Positions 15,419 to 21,863 of a stretch of 21,863 bases of DNA are shown here, piece by piece (position 1 is the stretch's first letter; every line of letters begins with the position of its first letter). The DNA is from Comamonadaceae bacterium. Its GTDB lineage: Bacteria > Pseudomonadota > Gammaproteobacteria > Burkholderiales > Burkholderiaceae_C. The notes beneath the pieces are model-generated. The model searched no databases and was not told the origin of the DNA. It saw only the letters and a program-made list of their open reading frames with translations. Where the stretch lies: positions 1-21,863 of the forward strand of contig CANIRI010000005.1 of the NCBI GenBank assembly GCA_947469815.1, read 5' to 3'. Position numbers and translations under genes: made by a program.

Positions 15419-16945
15419 GTGACTACCGAGACCGAATTTCACACCCTGGCTGCCCAGGGCTACAACCGCATACCGCTCTTGGCGCAAGCGTTTGCCGACC
15501 TGGAGACGCCGCTTTCGCTTTACCTGAAGCTCACCGATAACGCGCCGTTCACTTTTTTGCTGGAGTCGGTCGTTGGTGGTGAGCGCTTTGGCCGTTACAG
15601 CTTCATCGGTCTGCCGGCGCGGACTTTTTTGCGCAGCAGCGGCTTTGGTGCGCAGGCGCGCACCGAGGTCGTGACCGACGGCGCAGTTATCGAAACCTCA
15701 GACCGCAATCCACTGGACTTCATTGCGGACTACCAAACCCGTTTCAAGGTTGCGCTGCGTCCGGGTTTGCCGCGTTTTTGCGGCGGTCTGGCTGGCTACT
15801 TTGGCTATGACGTGGTGCGCTACATCGAGAAAAAGCTGGAGGCGACTTGCCCGCCTGACGAGCTGCATTGCCCCGATATCCTGCTGTTGCAATGCGAAGA
15901 GTTGGCGGTGATTGACAACCTGTCGGGCAAACTGCATTTGATTGTGTATGCGGACCCGGCAGCACCCGATGCTTTTGCCCGTGGCACAGCGCGATTGGCC
16001 ACGCTCAAAGCGCAACTCAGCCAAGCGGTACGCGTGCCGCCGGTGGTGCCTGGCGCTGCGCGGCCGGCCCAGCGGGACTTTGCCAAAGCCGATTACCTGG
16101 CTGCTGTGTTGCGCGCCAAGGAATTGATTGCAGGGGGTGACTTCATGCAGGTGCAAGTCGGGCAGCGCATCAAAAAGCCTTACACGGCTGCGCCATTGAG
16201 TCTGTACCGCGCGCTGCGTTCGCTCAATCCCAGCCCCTATATGTATTACTACAACTTCAGCGGTGCCAGTGCGGATGCCAGCGCCGACTTCCATGTGGTT
16301 GGGGCCAGCCCCGAGATATTGGTGCGCCAGGAGTCGGTCATGGCCGCCGATGGTCCGGCCACCAAAGTCACCATCCGCCCGCTGGCCGGAACCCGCCCGC
16401 GCGGCGCAACGCCGGAGCTGGATCTGGCGGCGGAGGCCGAACTCGTAGGCGACCCCAAAGAGCGCGCTGAGCATGTGATGCTGATTGACCTGGCGCGCAA
16501 CGATATCGGGCGCATTGCGCAGACCGGCTCGGTCAAAGTGACCGACGCGTTTTGCGTGGAGCGCTACAGCCATGTGATGCATATCGTGAGCAATGTTGAG
16601 GGCTTGCTGAACCCGGGCATGCGCAATATGGACGTGCTGCGCGCCACCTTCCCGGCTGGCACCCTGACCGGCGCGCCCAAAGTGCACGCGATGGAACTGA
16701 TTGACCAGCTCGAGCCCACCAAGCGCGGTATTTACGGCGGTGCTTGCGGGTACCTGAGTTATGCGGGCGATATGGACGTGGCGATTGCGATCCGCACGGG
16801 CATTGTGAAAAACCAGACGCTGTATGTGCAGGCGGCAGCCGGCGTCGTAGCCGACAGCGTGCCGGAAATGGAATGGGCCGAGACCGAGCACAAAGCGCGC
16901 GCGTTGCTGCGCGCGGCGGAGTTGGTTGAACAAGGATTGGAGTGA
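15419..16945 (+). CDS. trpE: anthranilate synthase component I
   Basis: The 508-residue protein converts chorismate to anthranilate using ammonia supplied by TrpG, the first step of tryptophan synthesis. The N-terminal domain has F-L-L-E-S (S50), the region of the Trp feedback site, then F-G-R-Y-S-F-I-G. The catalytic domain shows D-F-M-Q-V-Q-V, S-P-Y-M-Y-Y, G-A-S-P-E-I-L-V, T-I-R-P-L-A-G-T-R-P-R-G and E-R-A-E-H-V-M-L-I-D-L-A-R-N-D. Later blocks are F-P-A-G-T-L-T-G-A-P-K and I-Y-G-G-A-C-G-Y. The GTG start at 15419 fits family N-termini (A-A-Q-G-Y-N-R-I-P-L follows) and has an AAAGG about 10 nt upstream. It follows the leader region after 160 bp and overlaps or abuts the chorismate mutase gene. 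Confidence 0.95.
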   Translation: MTTETEFHTLAAQGYNRIPLLAQAFADLETPLSLYLKLTDNAPFTFLLESVVGGERFGRYSFIGLPARTFLRSSGFGAQARTEVVTDGAVIETSDRNPLDFIADYQTRFKVALRPGLPRFCGGLAGYFGYDVVRYIEKKLEATCPPDELHCPDILLLQCEELAVIDNLSGKLHLIVYADPAAPDAFARGTARLATLKAQLSQAVRVPPVVPGAARPAQRDFAKADYLAAVLRAKELIAGGDFMQVQVGQRIKKPYTAAPLSLYRALRSLNPSPYMYYYNFSGASADASADFHVVGASPEILVRQESVMAADGPATKVTIRPLAGTRPRGATPELDLAAEAELVGDPKERAEHVMLIDLARNDIGRIAQTGSVKVTDAFCVERYSHVMHIVSNVEGLLNPGMRNMDVLRATFPAGTLTGAPKVHAMELIDQLEPTKRGIYGGACGYLSYAGDMDVAIAIRTGIVKNQTLYVQAAAGVVADSVPEMEWAETEHKARALLRAAELVEQGLE

Positions 16946-16950
16946 CCGAG

Positions 16951-17277
16951 ATGGACGCCGACACACTATTGAAAGTGCAGCACTGCGAAACCATGGTGCA
17001 GGTGCGCAGTTGTATCGATGCGATTGATGAGCAGGTGGTTGCGCTGCTGGCTGCACGCAGTGCCTATATCGCACAGGCGGCGCGCATCAAACAGCGCGCG
17101 GATCAAATTGTGGATCTGGAGCGTGTGGAGTACATCGTGCACAGGGTGCGTGACGCCATGGTTGCGCGTGCGGCGCCGCCCGACATTGCGGAGGTGACGT
17201 ACCGCTCGCTGATTGGTGCCTCTATTGCCTTTGAGCAACAGGAATTCGCGCGGCTGCGCGCGGGAGAACGACCATGA
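16951..17277 (+). CDS. AroQ-class chorismate mutase (PchB-like)
   Basis: The 108-residue all-helical protein has the AroQ pattern. It has [20 protein letters not shown] (R19, R36), A-A-R-I-K (K47) and L-E-R-V (R58), with a C-terminal A-F-E-Q-Q (Q96/Q97). These correspond to the basic and glutamine residues that bind chorismate. The spacing and the E-R-V motif are closest to isochorismate-pyruvate lyase/mutase PchB. Chorismate mutase (chorismate to prephenate) is the simpler reading, as no siderophore genes are present. It lies between trpE and trpG, an odd place for an enzyme that competes for chorismate. I chose the ATG at 16951 (GGAG 8 nt upstream); GTG at 16942, overlapping the trpE stop, is equally possible. 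The stop overlaps trpG by ATGA. Confidence 0.8.
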   Translation: MDADTLLKVQHCETMVQVRSCIDAIDEQVVALLAARSAYIAQAARIKQRADQIVDLERVEYIVHRVRDAMVARAAPPDIAEVTYRSLIGASIAFEQQEFARLRAGERP

Positions 17278-17849
17278 AACTGCTGATGATCGATAACTAC
17301 GACAGTTTCACGTACAACATCGTCCAGTATTTCGGCGAGCTGGGTGCCGAGGTGGAGGTGTTTCGCAATGACGAAATCACGCTGGAAGGTATTGCCCAGC
17401 GCGCGCCGGACCGGCTGGTGGTCTCGCCCGGACCATGCTCGCCCAACGAGGCGGGGATTTCGGTTTCTGCGATCCGCCATTTCATGGGCAAGTTGCCGAT
17501 TTTGGGCGTGTGTCTGGGCCACCAAAGCATTGGTGCGGCGCTGGGCGGCACGATTGTGCGGGCGCAGACGCTGATGCACGGCAAAACCAGCGTCATCACC
17601 ACCACGCAGGAAGGCGTTTTTGCCGGCTTGCCGCAGCAGTTCACGGTGAACCGTTACCACTCGCTGGCCATTGAGCGCAGCAGCTGCCCCCAAGAGCTGG
17701 CGGTGACGGCCTGGACCGATGATGGTGAAATCATGGCCGTGCGCCACACCGGTTTGGCGCATGCGGTGCGCATGGAAGGCGTGCAGTTTCACCCCGAGAG
17801 CATCCTGACCGAGCACGGCCATGCGATGCTGAAGAACTTTTTGAACTGA
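17274..17849 (+). CDS. trpG: anthranilate synthase component II (glutamine amidotransferase)
   Basis: The 191-residue class I glutamine amidotransferase begins [15 protein letters not shown]. It has S-P-G-P-C-S-P (51-57), the nucleophile C80 in [10 protein letters not shown], and the H173/E175 pair in Q-F-H-P-E-S. It releases ammonia from glutamine and passes it to TrpE. In many bacteria the same protein also serves PabB in folate synthesis; whether it does here cannot be told. The start overlaps the chorismate mutase stop (ATGA), with GGGAG about 7 nt upstream. Confidence 0.95.
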   Translation: MKLLMIDNYDSFTYNIVQYFGELGAEVEVFRNDEITLEGIAQRAPDRLVVSPGPCSPNEAGISVSAIRHFMGKLPILGVCLGHQSIGAALGGTIVRAQTLMHGKTSVITTTQEGVFAGLPQQFTVNRYHSLAIERSSCPQELAVTAWTDDGEIMAVRHTGLAHAVRMEGVQFHPESILTEHGHAMLKNFLN

Positions 17850-17859
17850 AGGACATCCG

Positions 17860-18897
17860 ATGAGCACCATCGTCGATTTGCGCAGTGACACCGTGACCCG
17901 CCCCACACCCGGCATGCGCCAGGCCATGTTGCACGCCGAGGTCGGAGACGACGTTTTTGGCGACGACCCGACCGTGAATGCCTTGCAAGAGCGCATCGCC
18001 GGCATGACCGGCAAAGAAGCGGCGTTGTATATGCCCACGGGTACGCAGAGCAATTTGTGCGGCCTGCTGGCGCACTGCCAGCGCGGCGAGGAATACATCG
18101 TCGGCCAACTGGCCCATACCTACCGCTACGAAGGTGGCGGCGCCGCGGTTCTGGGCAGCATCCAACCGCAACCGCTGGTGATGGACGCGCAGGGCCGCAT
18201 GGCGCTGAGCGATATCGCGGCGGCTATCAAGCCGGACGACGCCCACTTCGCCCGCACCCGCTTGCTGTGTCTGGAAAACACCTGGAATGGCAATGTGATG
18301 CCGCATGAATATCTGACCGGCGCAGCCGCGCTGGCGCGTGAGCATGGCCTGGCGGTGCATCTGGACGGCGCACGGGTATTCAATGCCGCGGTTGCCAACG
18401 CGGGCGAGGGCGGCGATTCGCTGGCGGCGCTGAGGCACATGACGGATGTGTTTGACAGCGTCTCTGTCTGTTTCAGTAAAGGGCTGGGCGCGCCCATGGG
18501 CTCGGCGCTGTGTGGCTCTAAGGAATTGATTGCCCGCGCGCACCGGATCCGTAAGATGACCGGCGGCGGTCTGCGCCAAGCCGGCGTGGTTGCTGCAGCG
18601 GCTATGTATGCGCTGGATCACCATGTTGATCGGTTGCGGCAGGACCACGCGATGGCGCAGCGCTTGGCCGCCGGATTGCAAGGGTTGTCCGGTCTCGCGG
18701 TGCGCTCGGCGCAAACCAATATCGTGTTTTTGGATGTGAGCGAGGGCCGTGGCCCGGCCTTGCTTGCGCACCTCAAGGCCGCTGGTGTGTTGGCTACCGG
18801 CATGCTCGGTTTGCGCTTCGTGACCCACCTGGACGTCGATGCTGAAGCCATCGACCGCGCCATCGCCGCCATCCGCGACTTCATTCAAAAGCACTAA
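17860..18897 (+). CDS. ltaE: low-specificity L-threonine aldolase
   Basis: The 345-residue PLP enzyme starts [12 protein letters not shown], the hallmark of threonine aldolases. It has [20 protein letters not shown]86 in A-H-T-Y-R-Y-E (stacks on PLP), H-L-D-G-A-R (167-172) and the PLP lysine K207 in [12 protein letters not shown]. It cleaves threonine or allo-threonine to glycine and acetaldehyde, and acts on related beta-hydroxy amino acids. It is inserted between trpG and trpD in the same direction, with 10 bp and 20 bp gaps and its own Shine-Dalgarno (AAGGA, 6 nt), so it is very likely part of the trp transcript. The metabolic reason is not obvious. Confidence 0.92.
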   Translation: MSTIVDLRSDTVTRPTPGMRQAMLHAEVGDDVFGDDPTVNALQERIAGMTGKEAALYMPTGTQSNLCGLLAHCQRGEEYIVGQLAHTYRYEGGGAAVLGSIQPQPLVMDAQGRMALSDIAAAIKPDDAHFARTRLLCLENTWNGNVMPHEYLTGAAALAREHGLAVHLDGARVFNAAVANAGEGGDSLAALRHMTDVFDSVSVCFSKGLGAPMGSALCGSKELIARAHRIRKMTGGGLRQAGVVAAAAMYALDHHVDRLRQDHAMAQRLAAGLQGLSGLAVRSAQTNIVFLDVSEGRGPALLAHLKAAGVLATGMLGLRFVTHLDVDAEAIDRAIAAIRDFIQKH

Positions 18898-18917
18898 TTT
18901 CTGCAGGACCCCGCCCC

Positions 18918-19964
18918 ATGTCCCACGCCATCACCATCACGCCGCAGGAAGCGCTGCAGCGCACCATCGAGCACCGTGAAATTTTTCACGACGAGATGCT
19001 GCACCTCATGCGCCAGATCATGGCAGGCGAAGTCTCTCCCGTGCTGCTGGCCGCGCTGATGACCGGCTTGCGCGTCAAAAAAGAAACCATTGGCGAAATC
19101 ACTGCAGCTGCGCAGGTGATGCGGGAGTTCTCCACCAAGGTCGAAGTGTCCGACACCAAGAACTTGGTTGATATCGTGGGTACCGGGGGCGATGGCTCGC
19201 ACACCTTCAACATCTCAACCTGTTCCATGTTCGTGGCCGCAGCAGCCGGTGCCAAAGTCAGCAAGCACGGTGGGCGTAGCGTCAGCAGCAAAAGCGGCAG
19301 CGCCGATGTGCTGGAGGCTTTGGGGCTGAATATCAACCTCTCCCCTGCGGCGATTGCGCAGTGCATCGCGCAGCAGGGCGTGGGCTTTATGTTCGCGCCG
19401 AATCACCACCCCGCGATGAAAAACGTGGCGCCGGTGCGGCGTGAGCTGGGCGTCAAAACCATGTTCAACATTCTGGGCCCGCTGACCAATCCAGCGAATG
19501 CGCCCAACATCCTGATGGGCGTGTTCCACGCCGATCTGGTCGGTATCCAGGTGCGCGCCCTGCAGCGCTTGGGCGCTCAGCACGCGCTGGTGGTTTACGG
19601 GCGTGACGGCATGGACGAAGTGAGTCTGGGCGCATCGACCCTCGTAGGTGAACTCAAAGACGGCGTGGTCAGCGAGTACGAAATCCATCCCGAAGATTTC
19701 GGCCTGGTAATGGCCAGCAGCCGGGCGCTCAAAGTACACACGGCTCAGGAGTCCAAAGCGATGCTGTTGGGCGTGCTGAACAAAGTGCCCGGCCCGGCCG
19801 CCGATATCGTGGTGCTCAATGCCGGGGCTGCGCTGTATGCCGCCAATGTGGCGCCCGATATCGCCGCAGGCATGGTGTTGGCCCGCGAGGCTATTGCCAG
19901 CGGTGCGGCCCGCGCCAAGTTGGACGCGCTGGTGACCTTGTCACAGACTTTGGCTACGGCCTGA
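18918..19964 (+). CDS. trpD: anthranilate phosphoribosyltransferase
   Basis: The 348-residue enzyme joins anthranilate and PRPP. Its PRPP site is [15 protein letters not shown] (87-101). [15 protein letters not shown] (116-130) and N-H-H-P-A-M-K near 164 follow, then G-P-L-T-N-P. Length and motifs match bacterial TrpD. An AGGA lies 9 nt before the ATG at 18918. Spacing of 20 bp to the aldolase gene and 19 bp to trpC supports one operon. Confidence 0.95.
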   Translation: MSHAITITPQEALQRTIEHREIFHDEMLHLMRQIMAGEVSPVLLAALMTGLRVKKETIGEITAAAQVMREFSTKVEVSDTKNLVDIVGTGGDGSHTFNISTCSMFVAAAAGAKVSKHGGRSVSSKSGSADVLEALGLNINLSPAAIAQCIAQQGVGFMFAPNHHPAMKNVAPVRRELGVKTMFNILGPLTNPANAPNILMGVFHADLVGIQVRALQRLGAQHALVVYGRDGMDEVSLGASTLVGELKDGVVSEYEIHPEDFGLVMASSRALKVHTAQESKAMLLGVLNKVPGPAADIVVLNAGAALYAANVAPDIAAGMVLAREAIASGAARAKLDALVTLSQTLATA

Positions 19965-19983
19965 TCACGCATTGGATTTTTAC

Positions 19984-20781
19984 ATGTCGGACATTTTGGA
20001 AACCATCGTCGCTGTTAAACACCAGGAGGTGGCCGCTGCGCGCAAACGCAAACCGCTGGAGTTGGTGCGCCAAGACGCCGAGTCGCGCGTGTTGACCCGT
20101 GATTTTCTGGGTGCGATCCGCGACAAGATGGCAGCCGGTCAACCGGCCGTAATTGCCGAGATCAAAAAGGCCAGTCCATCCAAAGGCGTACTGCGCGAGG
20201 ACTTTATTCCCGCTGATATTGCGCAAAGCTATGCCGAATACGGCGCGGCTTGTTTGTCTGTGTTGACCGATGTGCAGTTTTTTCAGGGCAGCGTTGATGC
20301 GCTCAAGCAGTCGCGCGCCTCTTGCCATTTGCCGGTGCTGCGCAAAGATTTCATGGTCGACGCCTACCAAATTTATGAATCGCGGGCCATGGGTGCCGAT
20401 TGCATTCTTTTGATTGCCGCTTGCTTGGACGATGCCCGCATGCGCGACTTCGAGGCGATTGCGCATGGGCTTGGCATGGCGGTGCTGGTGGAGGTCCACG
20501 ACGCAGCCGAGATGGAGCGCGCTTTGCAGCTCGCCACGCCGCTGATCGGCGTCAATAACCGCAACCTCAAAACCTTCGAGGTGTCCCTGGACACCACCTT
20601 GAGCTTGCGCGCGCAGGTCGGACCGCCGCGCATCATCGTGACCGAAAGCGGCATCCGCAGCCGCGATGACGTGCTGCGCATGGGCGCTGCCGGCGTGGGC
20701 GCATTTCTGGTGGGCGAGGCCTTTATGCGGGCAGCCGAACCCGGGCAGGCGCTGGCGGAGTTGTTTTTCCCGGCGCCGTGA
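19984..20781 (+). CDS. trpC: indole-3-glycerol phosphate synthase
   Basis: The 265-residue TIM-barrel enzyme has [11 protein letters not shown] (E59, K61), [17 protein letters not shown] (K121), V-L-V-E-V-H-D (E170), G-V-N-N-R-N-L (N191/N192) and E-S-G-I (E221). These form the complete active site that decarboxylates and closes carboxyphenylaminodeoxyribulose phosphate. It is monofunctional: no TrpF domain is fused. I chose ATG 19984; TTG at 19972 would add four residues. The stop overlaps the next gene as GTGA. trpF, trpB and trpA are not in the window. Confidence 0.94.
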   Translation: MSDILETIVAVKHQEVAAARKRKPLELVRQDAESRVLTRDFLGAIRDKMAAGQPAVIAEIKKASPSKGVLREDFIPADIAQSYAEYGAACLSVLTDVQFFQGSVDALKQSRASCHLPVLRKDFMVDAYQIYESRAMGADCILLIAACLDDARMRDFEAIAHGLGMAVLVEVHDAAEMERALQLATPLIGVNNRNLKTFEVSLDTTLSLRAQVGPPRIIVTESGIRSRDDVLRMGAAGVGAFLVGEAFMRAAEPGQALAELFFPAP

Positions 20782-21494
20782 CTGCGTCCGGGGTGCCTGT
20801 CCAGCCGAATTACCTGCGGGCCACGGCCGCGCAACTGCTGACGGAATGGGCGGTGTACGGCCGCTATTACCGTGCCCGTATTGGTCCGGGGCCGGACGCG
20901 CCAATCGAAGATTTGCGGGATCGCCTGGAGATAGCGCCGCACGAATGGCCGCTGGCTGAAGTGGACGCCCGCGAGCCCGATCTGCTCGTGATCATGATGA
21001 ACCCGGGCGCATCCAAGCCCTTGCAAGCGCTCTGGGATGGTGACAACCCAGGTGGCCTGGTTCCCGCACAGCCCGACCGGACCCAGTACCAGATCATGCG
21101 GCTTTTGCGGGCGGCGCAGGCATCGGGCCTGCCGTGGCGGCACGCCCGCGTGTTTAATTTGAGCGATCTGCGTACGCCCAAGAGCGCAGAAATGCTTGCC
21201 AAGCTGGATTTGTATGGACCGTATGACTGCCACAGCCTTTTCTCTTTCGCCCGCCAGGCCGAGTGCGTGCGCTGGTTTGCGTCGCGCGCCACCCCGGTTC
21301 TGTGCGGATGGGGTTTGAACCCGGGTTTGTCGGATTTGGCCGCGCGCGCATTGCTGGCTGTCGCGGGCCACCCGATCTTGGGTTTGTCGGAGGATGGCCT
21401 GCGCTTTCGCCATCCCTTGCCGCAAACCCAAAATTTCCAGCAACAGTGGTTGCTGGCGATGGCCGACCAAATCGGTGCATTTTCAAGGACTTAG
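20778..21494 (+). CDS. DUF1643-like protein of unknown function
   Basis: The 238-residue soluble protein has [14 protein letters not shown] near 66-80, then [24 protein letters not shown] near 125 and [11 protein letters not shown] near 174-184. The M-N-P-x-x-A/S, R-x-x-x-R and V-x-N-L-x-x-x-R/T-x-P blocks resemble DUF1643. The N-P-G motif also recalls the TDG/MUG branch of uracil-DNA glycosylases, but I cannot confirm either. The GTG start overlaps the trpC stop (GTGA), so it is translated from the trp transcript. In related genomes a uracil-DNA glycosylase gene often follows trpC (from memory), which makes the glycosylase-like hint more interesting. Confidence 0.6.
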   Translation: MTASGVPVQPNYLRATAAQLLTEWAVYGRYYRARIGPGPDAPIEDLRDRLEIAPHEWPLAEVDAREPDLLVIMMNPGASKPLQALWDGDNPGGLVPAQPDRTQYQIMRLLRAAQASGLPWRHARVFNLSDLRTPKSAEMLAKLDLYGPYDCHSLFSFARQAECVRWFASRATPVLCGWGLNPGLSDLAARALLAVAGHPILGLSEDGLRFRHPLPQTQNFQQQWLLAMADQIGAFSRT

Positions 21495-21535
21495 GACCGA
21501 TACAACAAGCAAGCCAGCGTCCTTACACAGAAAAC

Positions 21536-21544
21536 TGGCATAAT
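21536..21544 (+). promoter_or_regulatory. extended -10 promoter of the tRNA array
   Basis: TGGCATAAT is an extended -10 (TG, one base, CATAAT at 21539-21544), 15 bp before the tRNA-Tyr gene. A -35 hexamer is not clear. The other 40 bp between 21495 and this site show nothing recognisable. Confidence 0.45.
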
Positions 21545-21559
21545 CTTCGGTTCACGATT

Positions 21560-21645
21560 GGAGAGGTGGCCGAGTGGTTAATGGCAGCAGACTGTAAATC
21601 TGCCCTCTTACGAGTACGCTGGTTCGAATCCAGCCCTCTCCACCA
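21560..21645 (+). tRNA. tRNA-Tyr (anticodon GTA)
   Basis: 86-nt class II tRNA with acceptor GGAGAGG pairing CCTCTCC and an encoded CCA end. The anticodon GTA is at 21594-21596, with a long variable arm and a GGTTCGAATCC T-arm. Its GUN anticodon makes it a target of Tgt and QueA encoded in this window. Confidence 0.96.
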
Positions 21646-21660
21646 GTGCCAGCTTTTTGA

Positions 21661-21734
21661 GCGGGGTTCGTATAGTGGTAATACCTTAGCCTTCCAAGCT
21701 AAAGCGAGGAGTTCGATTCTCCTACCCCGCTCCA
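21661..21734 (+). tRNA. tRNA-Gly (anticodon TCC)
   Basis: 74-nt tRNA with acceptor GCGGGGT pairing ACCCCGC, discriminator T and encoded CCA. The anticodon TCC is at 21693-21695 and the T-loop is GTTCGATTC. It lies 15 bp after tRNA-Tyr. Confidence 0.96.
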
Positions 21735-21762
21735 TTTTCATCGATGGAGCGGTCAAGTTTTT

Positions 21763-21787
21763 TGAGGGAAAACCCTGTTTTCCCTCA
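21763..21787 (+). other. perfect 10-bp inverted repeat between tRNA-Gly and tRNA-Thr
   Basis: TGAGGGAAAA (21763-21772) pairs perfectly with TTTTCCCTCA (21778-21787) around CCCTG and ends one base before tRNA-Thr. Upstream, GCTCCAT (21729-21735) can pair with ATGGAGC (21744-21750) and would enclose the CCA end of tRNA-Gly. Neither is followed by a U-tract, so a processing signal is likelier than a terminator. Confidence 0.5.
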
Positions 21788-21788
21788 T

Positions 21789-21863
<75 letters not shown>

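Noticed and set aside
15698..17074. A 458-codon open frame on the minus strand opposite trpE
   Set aside because: Antisense shadow of trpE; composition rich in His, Arg and Gln, with no family resemblance.
17731..18894. A 387-codon minus-strand frame opposite the threonine aldolase
   Set aside because: Shadow of ltaE; no domain and no promoter.
21763..21787. Inverted repeat before tRNA-Thr as a terminator
   Set aside because: The bases after the stem are the tRNA-Thr acceptor and not a U-tract; a terminator there would cut off tRNA-Thr.

Overview
The window looks like chromosome of a GC-rich betaproteobacterium, most likely Burkholderiales and possibly Comamonadaceae. The grounds are the protein sequences as I recognise them, a trpE/trpG/trpD/trpC cluster with a chorismate mutase gene inside it, and a tRNA-Tyr/tRNA-Gly/tRNA-Thr array of the kind that usually precedes tuf. 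I see no insertion sequence, prophage, CRISPR array or rRNA. The genus is inference.

Layout. (1) 1-5186, minus strand: a tightly packed lipid-modification operon. In transcription order it encodes an FAD amine-oxidase-like protein, a DUF1365 protein, a cyclopropane-fatty-acid-synthase homologue, a secreted chalcone-isomerase-like protein and an MFS/GPH-type transporter cut by the window edge. (2) 5277-6664, plus: a diiron ferritin-like protein resembling acyl-ACP desaturases, coupled to an RfaE2-type heptose-1-phosphate adenylyltransferase. (3) 6661-7677, minus: a yqjD-yqjE-yqjK stress/membrane operon with an FNR-like box upstream. (4) 7762-9496, minus: a cobalt-type nitrile hydratase operon (alpha, beta, accessory). 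(5) 9535-15114: queA and tgt, the two queuosine genes, separated by a LysR regulator, a maleate isomerase, a dienelactone hydrolase and a VapBC toxin-antitoxin pair. (6) 15138-21494, plus: a trp operon with a probable attenuator and Trp-containing leader peptide, then trpE, chorismate mutase, trpG, L-threonine aldolase, trpD, trpC and a DUF1643-like gene. (7) 21560-21863: three tRNA genes.

The strongest unusual signals are: the trp leader (apparently leaderless transcript, a Trp-Pro-Trp leader peptide and mutually exclusive RNA pairings, without a classical U-tract); a repeated pattern of -10 boxes placed 6-7 nt before the start codon of six first genes, which predicts leaderless mRNAs; a 37-38 bp divergent nitrile hydratase/queA promoter region; a three-half-site VapB operator fused to the vapB promoter; a 13-residue expansion in the zinc site of Tgt; and a CFA-synthase homologue with changed active-site residues beside a desaturase-like diiron protein.

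The two large enzyme systems are a membrane-lipid modification set (1-6149) and tryptophan synthesis from chorismate to indole-3-glycerol phosphate (15154-20781). The trp enzymes convert chorismate to anthranilate (TrpE/TrpG), then to phosphoribosyl-anthranilate (TrpD), and finally to indole-3-glycerol phosphate (TrpC). The chorismate mutase encoded between trpE and trpG draws on the same branch-point metabolite.
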